NCBI RefSeq assembly: GCF_024763615.1
Contig: NC_077223.1
Coordinates: forward strand, 22,692,001-22,756,000
Reading direction: 5' to 3'
Length of the DNA stretch: 64,000 bases
Source of the DNA: Phlebotomus papatasi
Taxonomy: Eukaryota > Arthropoda > Insecta > Diptera > Psychodidae
The position numbers and the translations under genes were made by a program. The notes beneath the pieces are model-generated. The model did no database searches and was not told the origin of the DNA. It saw only the letters and a list, made by a program, of their open reading frames with translations. Positions 1 to 11,800 of the stretch are shown here, piece by piece (the first letter of the stretch is position 1; each line of letters begins with the position of its first letter).

Positions 1-672
1 GCAGAAAATATCTACACCTCTGCCGAAAATCTGCCGAGAAATCTGTAGATATTCTTACGAATTTTATTTGACCTTGGGACAAAATTCGTCAGAAATTTTT
101 GCAGATTTTCTGACGAATCCTATTGCATACTCTGACGAATTTCTGTAGATATTTCGCCGATTTTCTGTACATTTTTCTACATTCCAGACTTTCCAGACAG
201 CTGTGTCAGAAAAGATGGAATATTTTTTCACTGAAGTTTGTAAAATTCAATAGAGTTGTTCTTGGTGATATCACAATGTTTATATAAAATAAAGAATTCT
301 GCGCCGCCGTGTTATAAGTAGAGAATAGTGAAGTAAAAACTTTAAGCAGAATGTCGACCTAAATTTCGTGTTTTTGTATCATTCCATATTGGCGATTTTT
401 AAGAAATTAGTATTTTTGCTCGCATCTTTTTAGTTACCTAAAATGTTTAATCGGTAATGCTTGATGAGCAGAGCATACCATTTTCTTTATAACTTCTACA
501 GTTTCTTGATAAAACAATATTTTTGTTGAGACAATGGAGACTATGTAGACTTACAATGCAGAAATTCTGCCGAGAATCTGTATTTGAATCTGTATCTAAA
601 TTTCTGCCGAAAATCTACAGATTTTCTCTGAAAGTACTAGAATATACCGTTACAATTCAAAAAGCTCAGAGT
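1..672. repeat. Diverged repeat-rich intron sequence of PI4KA
   Basis: Short motifs such as TCTGTAGATATT, TCTGCCGA and CTGACGAAT recur in both orientations, including an inverted pair ATTCGTCAGAAA/TTTCTGACGAAT near 84-118. No exon was found. It is probably an old degraded transposon, but I cannot place it in a family. Confidence 0.4.
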
Positions 673-1142
673 AAAATCAAGCAGATTTACCGTTTCCAGA
701 CTGAAATTCTCATGGAATGAAGCAAAAAAGTGTTTTTTAGTGTCATAAAAATATGTATTAGAAAAGTTCCAAAAAAGTAATATTAAAACGTTTTATTCCT
801 TGTACAAACGGTTTAATCAAGTAGATTAGAGTTCCCTTCAAACAAAGTTGTGCAACTTTTATTGTTTGGTGCAAAATTGACGATGAAAATGGGGTGCTCA
901 ATGATTGCGTGAATGGTGTGCGAAGATGGAAACTTGATTGAACTTTCGCACAAATCGCCATTAAATTTTCATTTTGCTCTAGAGGAAAATCTGAGGATTT
1001 TCTGAGATAATCTGAGGTGGGATTATGAACCCTATAAGTAAGAGACTTTTTTGGTATAGTTGGAGAATCGATACGGTTTGCATGGTAGTCAGAAAAAATC
1101 ACTGAACTTGAACATCATTTTTTGTGTGCGAAAGTTCAAAGC
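673..1142. repeat. Dispersed repeat A, copy 1
   Basis: About 470 bp aligned by eye to 42127-42600 in the same orientation, with many substitutions. The reverse-strand open frame 758-1102 matches the one at 42330-42554 residue by residue over its first half (MIFSDYHANR). Frame is not kept throughout, so I read it as a non-coding dispersed repeat. Confidence 0.7.
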
Positions 1143-1830
1143 TTCCCCCCTATCACTTTTCTGTCAGTCCATTCAAATCCTTGATATTTTGGTTTAACCC
1201 ACTCATTCAATGTACCAGAAATACTTGAGATAGAATATTCATATTTTGGGATTAGTTTCCTACAGATTAGTAGATGAATTTTTTGAAAAGAAAAAATGTT
1301 ACTCTGTCAAACACACGTCTTAACGGTCACTGAATTTAAATTCTGTGCATTAATTCATTGCAAACTCTATTGCTTTAGAGATAGAGTAACTATCCAAGAA
1401 CACCAATTGGCAACTAGAATTCAAATCAGGAAAGAGGAAAGAGGCCAATTTTAACAAATTCGTCAGGATGTCGTATTTTCCGTCCGCCATTTTGAGCAAA
1501 AATTTTGCATGACCTTCCGCGAAGCAAGAAAATAATAACAAAATGTATTTTCATCTCTGTCGGACTATTTTTCTCAAGTAATTGAATAACTAACGTTACT
1601 AAAAATCCATTCCCGACAGCAATTCAGATAAAAATTGCCCAGAAATAAATTGTCTAAAATCACTCAATTTGCGTATGATGTATAATACCATGGTAAGGAA
1701 TGGGTTAAATACAAAATTTGTATAATTTCACGAATTTTACTCAAGATAACTGAATGGTGTCCCCCAACTTCAGCTCTAAATTGAATTTAGCCGGTTAGGA
1801 TTATCTGTCCCTTTTTATTTGAACTAAGGT
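1143..1830. repeat. Dispersed repeat B, copy 1 (interrupted by the TTAA insertion)
   Basis: 1143-1197 plus 1705-1830 match 7185-7395 (TTTGGTTTAAATACAAAA..CTGTCCCTTTT). Each copy lies just upstream of a PI4KA exon (1870 and 7464). Confidence 0.65.
1194..1708. mobile_element. TTAA-flanked insertion (piggyBac-type MITE)
   Basis: The 507-bp insert 1198-1704 lies between two TTAA sites (1194-1197, 1705-1708) and has short inverted ends CCCACTCATTC/GAATGGG. The flanking sequence matches 7185-7395, where the same place holds a single uninterrupted TTAA at 7237-7240. The paralogous empty site shows it is a real insertion. TTAA duplication is the mark of piggyBac-superfamily elements; no transposase is present. 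Confidence 0.75.
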
Positions 1831-1869
1831 AAAATAAGCTTTATCAATTTGGCTTTGTTGGGATTTTAG

Positions 1870-2840
1870 GATTTCTCATCAATTGTATCCCTAAACATCA
1901 TTGTGATGCTGGGTCAGGTGGCAGTGACGCTTAAAGATACTCCAAAGACTACCCACAGTATTCTCCAGTTTTTCATTCAGCGCTTTTGTAAAGTCCCTTC
2001 AGAGCAGAATGTGCTCATTGTGGAGCAGCTAGGCTGCATGATTGTTTCAAAGTGTGAACCGGCTATTTTTGATGAGATCATGAAGATGTTCTCTCGCGTG
2101 ACTGTCCAATCGGCCTCCCTGGCCTACACGACAAATCCTGAGTTGCGGAGGCAGTATCACAATGTCTCCGATGCAATTGTCAATGCATTAGGGATGATTG
2201 CTGCGAATATCGAGGGAGAATTGGAGATGTTGGATCTTTTGGGAAAATTGTTGGAATTGTTTGTTCAGATTGGTTTGGAGGGGGAGAGAAGCTATGACAG
2301 TACTCCTGGAGTACAGAAGGCAAGTTCAAGTGCTGGAAATCTGGGAATGCTGATTCCAGTGATAGCTATTCTGGTGGATAGACTACCACCGATTCGAAAT
2401 CCCAAACAGAGACTCCATAAGTTATTCAAAGATTTCTGGCTGTACTGCGTCGTGATGGGATTCACCAATTCTAGACTGTGGCCATCTGAATGGTGTCATG
2501 GGGTGCAGAGAATTGCGGCAAAATCGCCACTTTTGATCTCCCAGACGGCCTATAGGTCAGAAATGAGAGAACTCAATTATACTTCTGCAGTTAAATCGGA
2601 CAGTGTTAGTCTGAATGAGCTGAGAAGTCAGATTCTTTTGCTTCTTGAACATCCTACGGATGTGGCTGCTATCATTCATAAGCTCACCTTTGCCCAGTGT
2701 ACGTATCTCCTCAGTGTCTACTGGCTGGAGACACTGAGAATTGAGAATGCTAAAGAACCGAGCCTTGAGCTCATCTTTAGCTATCTCTGCGATTTGGCGC
2801 TGCAGAAAGATAAATCAGGCATCTGGCAGTGCATCAAATG
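1870..2840 (+). CDS. PI4KA: PI4KA exon (first in window)
   Basis: Acceptor AG at 1868-1869 and donor GT at 2841. It opens in phase 0 with DFSSIVSLN and stays open for 323 codons, leaving two bases that join the C at 2906 to make a Cys codon. It encodes solenoid sequence including LGQVAVTLKDTPKTTHSILQ. No earlier exon is visible in 1-1869. Confidence 0.93.
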
Positions 2841-5800
2841 GTAGTTTTCTTTTGAATGATTCCTTGTCTCTTTCCGGGATTACAATGATTGTCTCTTTGT
2901 TCCAGCATTGGGGATCAGGTTTTTGAGAAGTTCTGCAATGTTCTCCTTCTGCAGGACAATCTACGGGAGAATGTTCTTGAGAGTCAGGCTATTCTGTTGT
3001 TGGTGTACTTCAATCACACCCACAAACAGATTCAAGTTGTGGCTGATCAGTATTTATCCCTGTTTGTGGATAAGTTTCCGGATTTGCTCTGGAATCGACG
3101 ATTTCTCTGGTGTATGCTGGATATTTTGCAGCTTCTCTCATTTTCTCTCTCCTTAAATCCCAATGAGGAGTCTCCTAGTCTGAAAGTGCACGGAACTCCG
3201 TACACTCTGCAGCTGATGGATAGTTTGCCAGCTAGGGAAGGACGCGTAAAGGATTTCGCCCATAGATGTCAGGGAATCTTCAATGAGGCCATGAAATGGG
3301 CACCAAAGCTCATAAGAAGCCATCTCCAAGAGTATCCTAACAATCTCAACATATCTTCGTTAAATAATCACTGTGGTCTAGCGCTGGCTTTTGAATCTGT
3401 CCTCCAGGCAACCATGACAAATTCTGGAACCGTGGCTACTCTCAACAACAAGAGGTAGCTTTTTTCTGCCGAATATTTAGAAGAGCCGCTAAATCTAATT
3501 GTCTGATTTCAGATACAACAGCCCCAACACCAATGACACTTCCCAGTTTGTCTCTGTTCTCTGCCTCAGGAGTAAGTATGCTGGTGAGATTTCAGGTTTG
3601 CTGTCGGTTCTCAATGACGAGGAGAAGCAGGGTTTGGCTGATCGGCTGATAAGGGACGTTTGGGAGGCTTGCAAGGAGAAATGCGATATAAAACATCGTG
3701 GAGCTGTTTGGAGAGCCGCTGCTTATCTCATCCTTTGCTCGGGTCTCAATAGGAAGCTCATCCATGCAGTTTGTGAGTATTCCTTTGTTTTTTAATTCCT
3801 TACAGGGGCATAGCCAGGTAGGGACAGTGGCAGGAGAGGGAAATAACTTCCCTAGAAGCCAAAATAGTAATAAAAGGGTGGCAAATCAAGTTCAAGTGAG
3901 TTTCAGATATTAGTTATCGGTTATGAACCGGTTCATTACCGTTTCATAACCGATTAGAATTGGTTCAGACTTGTTCAGAATTCCAAGACCTTTCCAACGA
4001 GCCCAAATATGATACCATTCGGATGACAAATGCACTCTCTAGAGTCTTTTAAATCTTTGACCTTGAAAAACACAGAAAATTTCCCTTTGTCCCAAAGGAC
4101 GAAATTAAGAACTTCCCAAAACAAACAAAAAATTTCCCTTTGCCCTGACAGGCGATCCTGATAACTTCCCAAAACACAGAAAATTTCCCTTTGCTCCAAC
4201 GAACGAAACTAAAAACTTGCAAAAACACAGAAAATTTCCCTTTGCTCCAAAGGACGACACTGAAACTTCCCAAAACATAGAAAATTTCCCTTTGTTCCAA
4301 AGAACGAAACTAAAAACTTCCCAAAACACAGGAAATTTCCCTTTGTCTCAAAGAACGAAACTAAAAACTTCCCAAAACACAGAAAATTTCCCTTTGCTAC
4401 AAAGGACGAAACTAAAAACATCCCAAAACACAGAAAATTTCCCTTTGCTCCAAAGGACGAAACTAAAAACTTCCCAAACACACAGAAAATTTCTCTTTAC
4501 TCCAAAGGACGAAACTAAAAACTTCCCAAAACACATAAAATTCCCTATTGCTCCAAAGAACGAAACTAAAAACTTCCCAATACACAGAAAATTTCCCTTT
4601 GCTCCAAAGAACGAAACTAAAAACTTCCCAAACACACAGAAAATTTCTCTTTACTCCAAAGGACGAAACTAAAAACTTCCCAAAACACATAAAATTCCCT
4701 ATTGCTCCAAAGAACGAAACTAAAAACTTCCCAATACACAGAAAATTTCCCTTTGCTCCAAAGAACGAAACTAAACACTTCTTAAAACACAGAAAATTTC
4801 CCTTTGCCCCAAAGGACGAAACTAAAAACTTCCCAAAACACAGAAAATTTCCCTTTGCTCCAAAAAATGAAACTAAAAACTTCCCAAAACACAGAAAATT
4901 TCCCTTTGCCCCAAAAGAACGAAACTAAAAACTTCCCAAAACACAGAAAATTTCCCTTTGCTCCAAAGAACGAAACTAAAAACTTCCCAAAACACAGAAA
5001 ATTTCCCTTTGCTCCAAAGAACGAAACTAAAAACTTCCCAATACACAGAAAATTTCCCTTCACCCCAAAGGACGAAAATAAAAATTTCTCAAAACACAGA
5101 AAATTTCCCTTTGCCCCAAAGGAGGAAAATAAAAACTTCAAAAAACACCGTTGTAATTTCATTATTTTATTTAATAAAATATACTTGTGTAAAATATAAG
5201 ACCAAATTTCCAAAAAAAGAAAACAAACAAAGATTACTGAAGATAAAGATTCTAAAAACAAACTGGGAAAAACAAAAATGTAAAAAACAAAATGCAAAAG
5301 ACGAAGATTCTGCAAACCGAGGGATGAGAGATACATTGATGTGGAATAAGCCATCCAATTCAAAGTGATGCACGGAGCCATCAATCTATGATCGGCTACT
5401 GGCAATGCTGGAAGTGATCAGCTGGATAAGGACAAGGCGTTTGATTTTATGTGTCCAGCCGATAATATTTTTTAGCTGAGATTCTTTACAATCTCAGCTT
5501 TTTGTAGTCACAGGTGAAATCCGACCTCGTCAGATCGGGCCCAAATTTTGGATGTACACGTTTTGCCACTCATAGGTCACGAAAATCATGTGCGCTAAAA
5601 ATCGATTTTCGTGAACGTCCCGTCCGTCGTATAACCACTTCTGGAGAGAGAACGGAAAGAGATATCGACAAGCGGTTTTCGGCAAAGGTTAAATGTCAAT
5701 AGGCGGCTAGAAGTAGGTGATGTCGGATCCACCCCCACCCCCTCCTTCTGCCATTTTGAAACACCCCCAAATTTTGTTTTTTTTTCAATAACTCAGCCCC

Positions 5801-8800
5801 TATGGCATCGGTCAATCTCATATTTTAGAATGTTGTAGCTGGGCCTAAGAGCTTTCGATCAATACCAAACTTGACCCCCTCCGACCCCCCTGACCTGAGC
5901 TAGAGGTGGTCAAAAATTCAATTTTTAAATGGCCATATCTCCGGTTTTAATTATCGGAAATCGAAAAATTTTGGTGTTTTGGAAAGCTCCCGTTCAGTAC
6001 TACAACCCTTATGATATCTCAATTTCATCCGATTAAATCGAAAGTTCGATTAATCGAAAAATCGATCTCGAATATCTCGAAAACTAGACGATGCTTTAAT
6101 ATGTTGTAGCTGGGGTCGAGGCCTTTCCAACGGTGGGTCGCACTCCTCCCTTAATGTTCCCTGACTGCATTTTCTGTTTTTATAATGGGATTTCGACGAA
6201 ATTTTAGCCTATATTGTATCTGAGAGCACGATATTTCTAATAATGGGTCCCATCCGTCTCTACCCCAACCCACTGTACCACCCCGACCCTTACTATACCC
6301 ATATGGACCGGACTCTATCACTTATGTTTATTAACCGATTTCTATGAACTTTTTTTTCTTTTGTTGGTCTTCCCCACTCAGACTATTTAAAATAGAAAAT
6401 GACCAGTGATAAGCCCAGATAAGCTTATGGTAGCTGAGATTCTTTACAGGTGACCTCGAAATGCGTGCAACTCGGAGTGCTTGCAACTCGGAATGCGTGA
6501 AAATTCGATTGTGAGTTGAATTTTGGGGGTAAAGAATTAATCATAATTAAGTAATTTGTTTTTTCGTGTTCTTTTTCCATCTTTAACGTAATTCTGAGAT
6601 CTAAATTGTATTCAGCGACCACTGAGGAAGGCGTGCAGTACGCCGAAAGCTATGGGAAACTGAGAAGAGATTTTTTCTCTGAGTTGAAAATCTTTTTTCC
6701 ACTGACGCTTCCGGAAGGGACATTCGTGTCCTGTCTTCATATAATACAGACGTGCCCTCTTGCGTGAAATGCTGACACAAAAGAAATGCAGATACGACAG
6801 AGGTAGCCGCAACCGACGAATTGTAGAGGACATTTGTGTCTACATTTCGTCCCTACATCATTTTCCGCTCAGACTACGCCGTCTGTCTGATTTTGCCGTT
6901 TAAGTGTGAAAAAATTGATTTTTCCCATAATAACGCTTTGAAATCACTCAGGTGCCAATTTGACTGCTTCTACTCGACCAAGACACTTAAAATAGGGTTT
7001 TAAATGGAAAGTCTCACAAAATACAATAATTTTTTGATATAATTAAAGTTCATCAAATGAACACTTGGGGCGCTCTGGTCGAAAAACGAGTTCAGAAATA
7101 AACAACCTCGATTATCTCGGCTTCTGATTAATCGATGAGATCATGTTCTACGGCAAAATTATAGAGAACATTCTGGTCTACATTTCACCCATATATTACT
7201 TTTCTGTCACTCCATCCAAATCTTTAATATTTTGGTTTAAATACAAAATTTGTATAATTTCACGAATTTGATTCAAGATAACTGAATGGCGTTCCCCAAC
7301 TTCAGCTCTAAATCGAATTTGCATGCATTCCGAGTTAGCTCACATTAAGAATTTCACCTACATAAGCCGGTTAGCATTATCTGTCCCTTTTTAATATTAG
7401 CTTAGTTTTGCAAAAAAAGCTAAGTTTTGCACCTGGTAAATTGTACTTCGCCGCCATTTTCAGCATCTTCCCAGGTAGAACTTTTCACAGAGTCTTCAGT
7501 GACCACAGCAATTGAGTGCTGGCAGTGGATTGTAACAGCCAGGCAGGATTTGGAATTGTGTTTGATTCAGGAGATGATCAGTGCTTGGCAGGCGACTTTT
7601 GAGAAACGCCTGGGAATATTTGCCAGAGAGGATGACACTATGAGTCCTATGGTGATGTCAGATATCACTGAAATTCCACCACCTCAGATTAGTGTGGTAC
7701 CTCATGCAATCTGGCTTCAGCTTCTCTCCGAGATGGTTGATACGGCAAAGTACTGCAACAAGGACAAAGTGGAAATGTTCTGCTTGCTGCTGCATCGATG
7801 TTTGCCCATTGGGACTCGTGATATGAGACTTAATCACAATATTGCGGCTATTGGATGTAGATTCAAGCTCCTACAGTGTGGACTGTCTCTGCTACAGGGG
7901 AATACCATAGCAAAGTCCATGGGAAGGAATATCCTAAGAGAAAGGATCTATAGCTATGCTCTAGATTACTTCTGTGGCCCACAGATTCCGCCAACACAAT
8001 CGCGGAAAGTATTGTACGAGGATATCCTGGTCCTTTTGAAGTTCTGGCAGACAATGAGGAGTGAAAAGAAGTACTTGGTGTCGTCTGAATTAGTGGACTT
8101 GGACACAACTGGTCAATTTACAACAACATCCTCCTCAACGAGGCCCTTAAGCGAAGTCTCTGTTGCAGGAAGTGATTTGGCAAAGAGCAATAGCACTGGA
8201 ACTGGAGGATGGTATAATACCATTCCCCATTCTACGTCTACTTTGTCAAAGAAGTCCACGAGGAGCAAAAGGAGTCCTTTTCAAATTGATGACACCAACA
8301 AGGAATACATGAAGAAGCGAAGCTTGATTATGGATCTGTTGGCGTTGGAGATTGAATTCCTTATCACTTGGTATAATCCGACTGGAGCTCCGGATCTTGT
8401 GATTTCCGGAGAGACGATGATCAGTGAGTGGAGAGCAAGACCAACAAAAGTTCACATCTGGAGGGATCATGCTCGAGTGGCGTGGGCTCACAATCCGGCT
8501 CTTGGGATTTACCTCATTCAGAGGATTCGCAATGATGACAGTGTCATGGATGAAATTTCCAGGCTAGTTTGTCTAGATCCCATCCAAGTGGCCCATCTTC
8601 CCGAAGCCATAAAATATTTGGTTACAACAAAGACTCTACTCAGTGAAGTTCCAGAATTAGTTCATATGCTTTCGTGGAATCGTGTTGGACCTGTTCAGGC
8701 CATGTCCTACTTCTCCAGGCAATATCCTCTTCATCCTCTATCGGCTCAGTATGCCATTAAGTCCCTGAACTCATGTCCAGCAAATTCCATCCTGCCATAT

Positions 8801-11800
8801 ATTCCGCAACTCGTACAGGCCCTCAGATATGATACGGTGAGTTAGAAAATCCCTATTTAGGATCCTTGGTTTATTTACGGTTGATTTATGACCAGATGGG
8901 GTACATTGCGGAGTTCATCAAACATATCTCCAAGAGGTCTCAAATTGTGGCACATCAGCTCATTTGGAATATGCAGACGAACATGTACGTGGATGAAGAT
9001 CAGCATCATAAAGACAGTGAGTACCCTGGAAATCCTAGATAGGGGAAAGGCTCATAATTTTGTCCAGTTTCTTATTTTGGACACTTTGAGGATAAAATTG
9101 GACAATAAAAATAAATTGATTAAAATTATGGATTTTTATTCCAATATTTGATGATTAATGAATTCTATCTAAATATTTGTTCTTTTTGGAAGATTCTAAC
9201 ATTAAATACGTTAAATTTTGAATATAATTTGAGTTGAAATTGCTTTGTTGAAAATTTAGTGTGAGCAATTGCTTACGAGAAATATGACAGAACTTCGTGT
9301 TTACTTCAATCTTATTTAGCTGTGATGAAGAATTAACAATGTTTCCTCGCTGTTTTTCAGTGATATTATTAAATATTCATTGAATATTTTGTTGATTCAC
9401 GTTAGTGGTGATTTGTACATTTGACCTGAAGTAATATTTGCCTTGTGAATTAGATTTTCGTGTGAAAATTGGGAAATTTTTTAAGACATTTACCAGTGAG
9501 GTGATGGCTCTTATTTTGGACAGGTGTTTTTCTCACGAAATTTCGTGAAGTTTTAGCTTTTGTGATGACTAGATTGGACAAATGCCTGGAGAAACAAAGG
9601 AGCATCATCTCTACGAACGAGATGTAGTAAGAAAAGCCTTGAGAGGCCCCCGGAAAGGCCAGGGAATGAGCGAATCCGCACGTACTTGGAGTACCAAAGT
9701 CAACTTACTTTTATGAATGTTTTGGAAAGTTTCCGGTCTTCTTGTCACATTCTACGTTTCCCTTACATAAACAGGAAAATGACTTGGTAAGATTGGTACA
9801 TAAAATGAAGAACAATGGGCATCCTGTTGAGGCGGATTAGCTGTCCAAATTTACAGCTAAGTTGTCCAAATTAATAACCAAGTTGTCCAAAATAAGAGCC
9901 AAATTCACCTCTACATATCAATTCATTTTTAAACGTATTAAAACTAATTTTAGTAAAAATGAAATGATAAATAGCTTGCCAAGTTTCTAAACAATCTTTC
10001 TGAAAAGAGAGTAACAATAAAAGTCAATTAGTATTGAAAATATCGCACCTTAAACTTGGAACATCGATGATTATAAGCAGACTGGACCAAATTATGAGCC
10101 TTTACCCTATTTACTAATTTATAATGAGGACTGAACTTTTAGAAATGTTTCTGAAGTGAGTCACATTTATCCATACACTGCGAAAAAATGGGGATGCGAC
10201 TAACTTTTTTTCCTCATAACTTAAGAACTTTTTAGGTGTAAAAATAAATCAACATTTTTTAATGTTAATTTTACACCTTTTTAAGGGTAATGAAAAAGGA
10301 TAACTTTAACCCCCAATACACCTAAAAAGGGTAATATTTACACCGATTTTGGATCAATACTGCAGGGTAAAATAAACATTTCCGGAATGTTATTTTAACT
10401 TTTTCGGAGTTGTCTCAGTGTAGGGCTTAATTTCTCTAAAAAGGAAGGCAAACTGTCCCAGGCTTTGAGAAATGCTCGAACCCGTATCTTAGATGCTTTA
10501 CTTCAAAAGTAACTTTCTCGTCATTAACCTGACAATCATTTTGAACCAATTTATAAATCACTCAAGATTGCCCGAAATAGTTTAAAAGTAATACAATTGA
10601 CTTTCAGATAATATTTATACATTTAACCGGTTCAGTATCATTTAGAACATGTTCAAAATTGTCAAGAATTCCAAGACCTTTCCAAAACTCCATTAATTAC
10701 CCCATTCAGTTCAAAAATGTGCTCTCTAGAGCCATTTTGACCTTTAACTTTGAAAAACCATTACTAAAAATGATTTAACTCTTTCGTCTCATTTGGGACT
10801 CTGGGTACCCATGGAAAAAAGATTTTTTTTAGGCTATTTAGAATCGATAAAATTCCGATTCTTGTGGATGATTACAAACTATAAGGATGTCCAAATCTAG
10901 GATATTTTGTGCAGGATCCCAATTAACTCCTGAGCTTAGATATTTTTGATCAAAAATCGTGAATTTTCGATTTTCTGCTTCCTTGCAGATATTGTGACTT
11001 TTTTGATATTTCTAGACCAGAATAAGGAAAAACCTCTCGGGGCTAATAAGTATGATAACTAACAATTACAGATCGCATAAATTCGAAAAACAATTCTTTC
11101 TTAAATTTTCAAAAAACTTGTTCAAACTTTATGGGAACTCTCATCCGCAAAAATCTAGAGGTCAAATGTAAGGTTATCCCGCCAATATCCGCCATTTGCT
11201 TTTTGACACCAACCTAGTAACAAAATTCCAAGCGGGAGCGAAATTTTTGCCAATATGGCCGATAATTTTGACATTTGGCAGCGAGGGGGATTGCTTTCAG
11301 GGAAGTTTTTCCTATTCTTCCGGATTTTAGTAAATTCTGATTGTCCAGGAAGTGTTTTTTTGGCTCTTGAGAAAGCTTAATGTGTCTACAATAACAACGT
11401 ATTGAGAGAAATGTGTGTTAAAGTGTTATTCTGTGAAATATTTTGAGGAATCTGTTGGCAAGCAGGAGCTGGGTGTCCTTTTTAGCACTTCCTGGACATC
11501 CCACAAGATACTGGTCAATATTTCTTCTTGTTTTAGTGATCAACATTGTAAAGGAGTCATTTGACATGCAAAAATAATTCACAAAATCGATATTATTGGC
11601 TTTTGGAAAATTGAAGTTTGTATCCTTTGCGTTCTTTTGGGGACGAGAGTACCCATGAGTTTTCCAATTTCCCAGAGGCGGAGAAAATTCTTTTTCTACA
11701 AAAGTATCATATTTGACCATTAAGACTTACAATAAAGTGAGTTTCACTGAAATTCGTTCGCTGGATATGTTGTGATCCGAAAAGAGTTAAAGTATGTAAA

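Larger units (their letters stand above)
5149..7463. other. Intron sequence with degraded repeats
   Basis: No exon. It contains a perfect 10-bp stem hairpin (5474-5499), GC-richer patches around 5510-5700, a stretch with many TCGA/ATCGA motifs (5900-6080), and a tail near 6395-6450 that resembles 27385-27460 (AGCTTATG-TTAGCTGAGATT). 7185-7395 is copy 2 of repeat B and holds the empty TTAA site. I cannot assign the rest to a family. Confidence 0.5.

Noticed and set aside
4064..5148. CRISPR-like array
   Set aside because: Repeats are head to tail with no unique spacers, in a eukaryotic intron.
4064..5405. Long open frames on both strands encoding 17-residue repeats
   Set aside because: They are the 51-bp minisatellite read in a multiple-of-3 period; both strands and several frames are open, no splice context fits, and the array lies in a PI4KA intron.
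7427..7463. Start codon for an independent gene at 7427
   Set aside because: Conserved spacing shows the exon begins at the acceptor 7462-7463; the upstream codons are intron.
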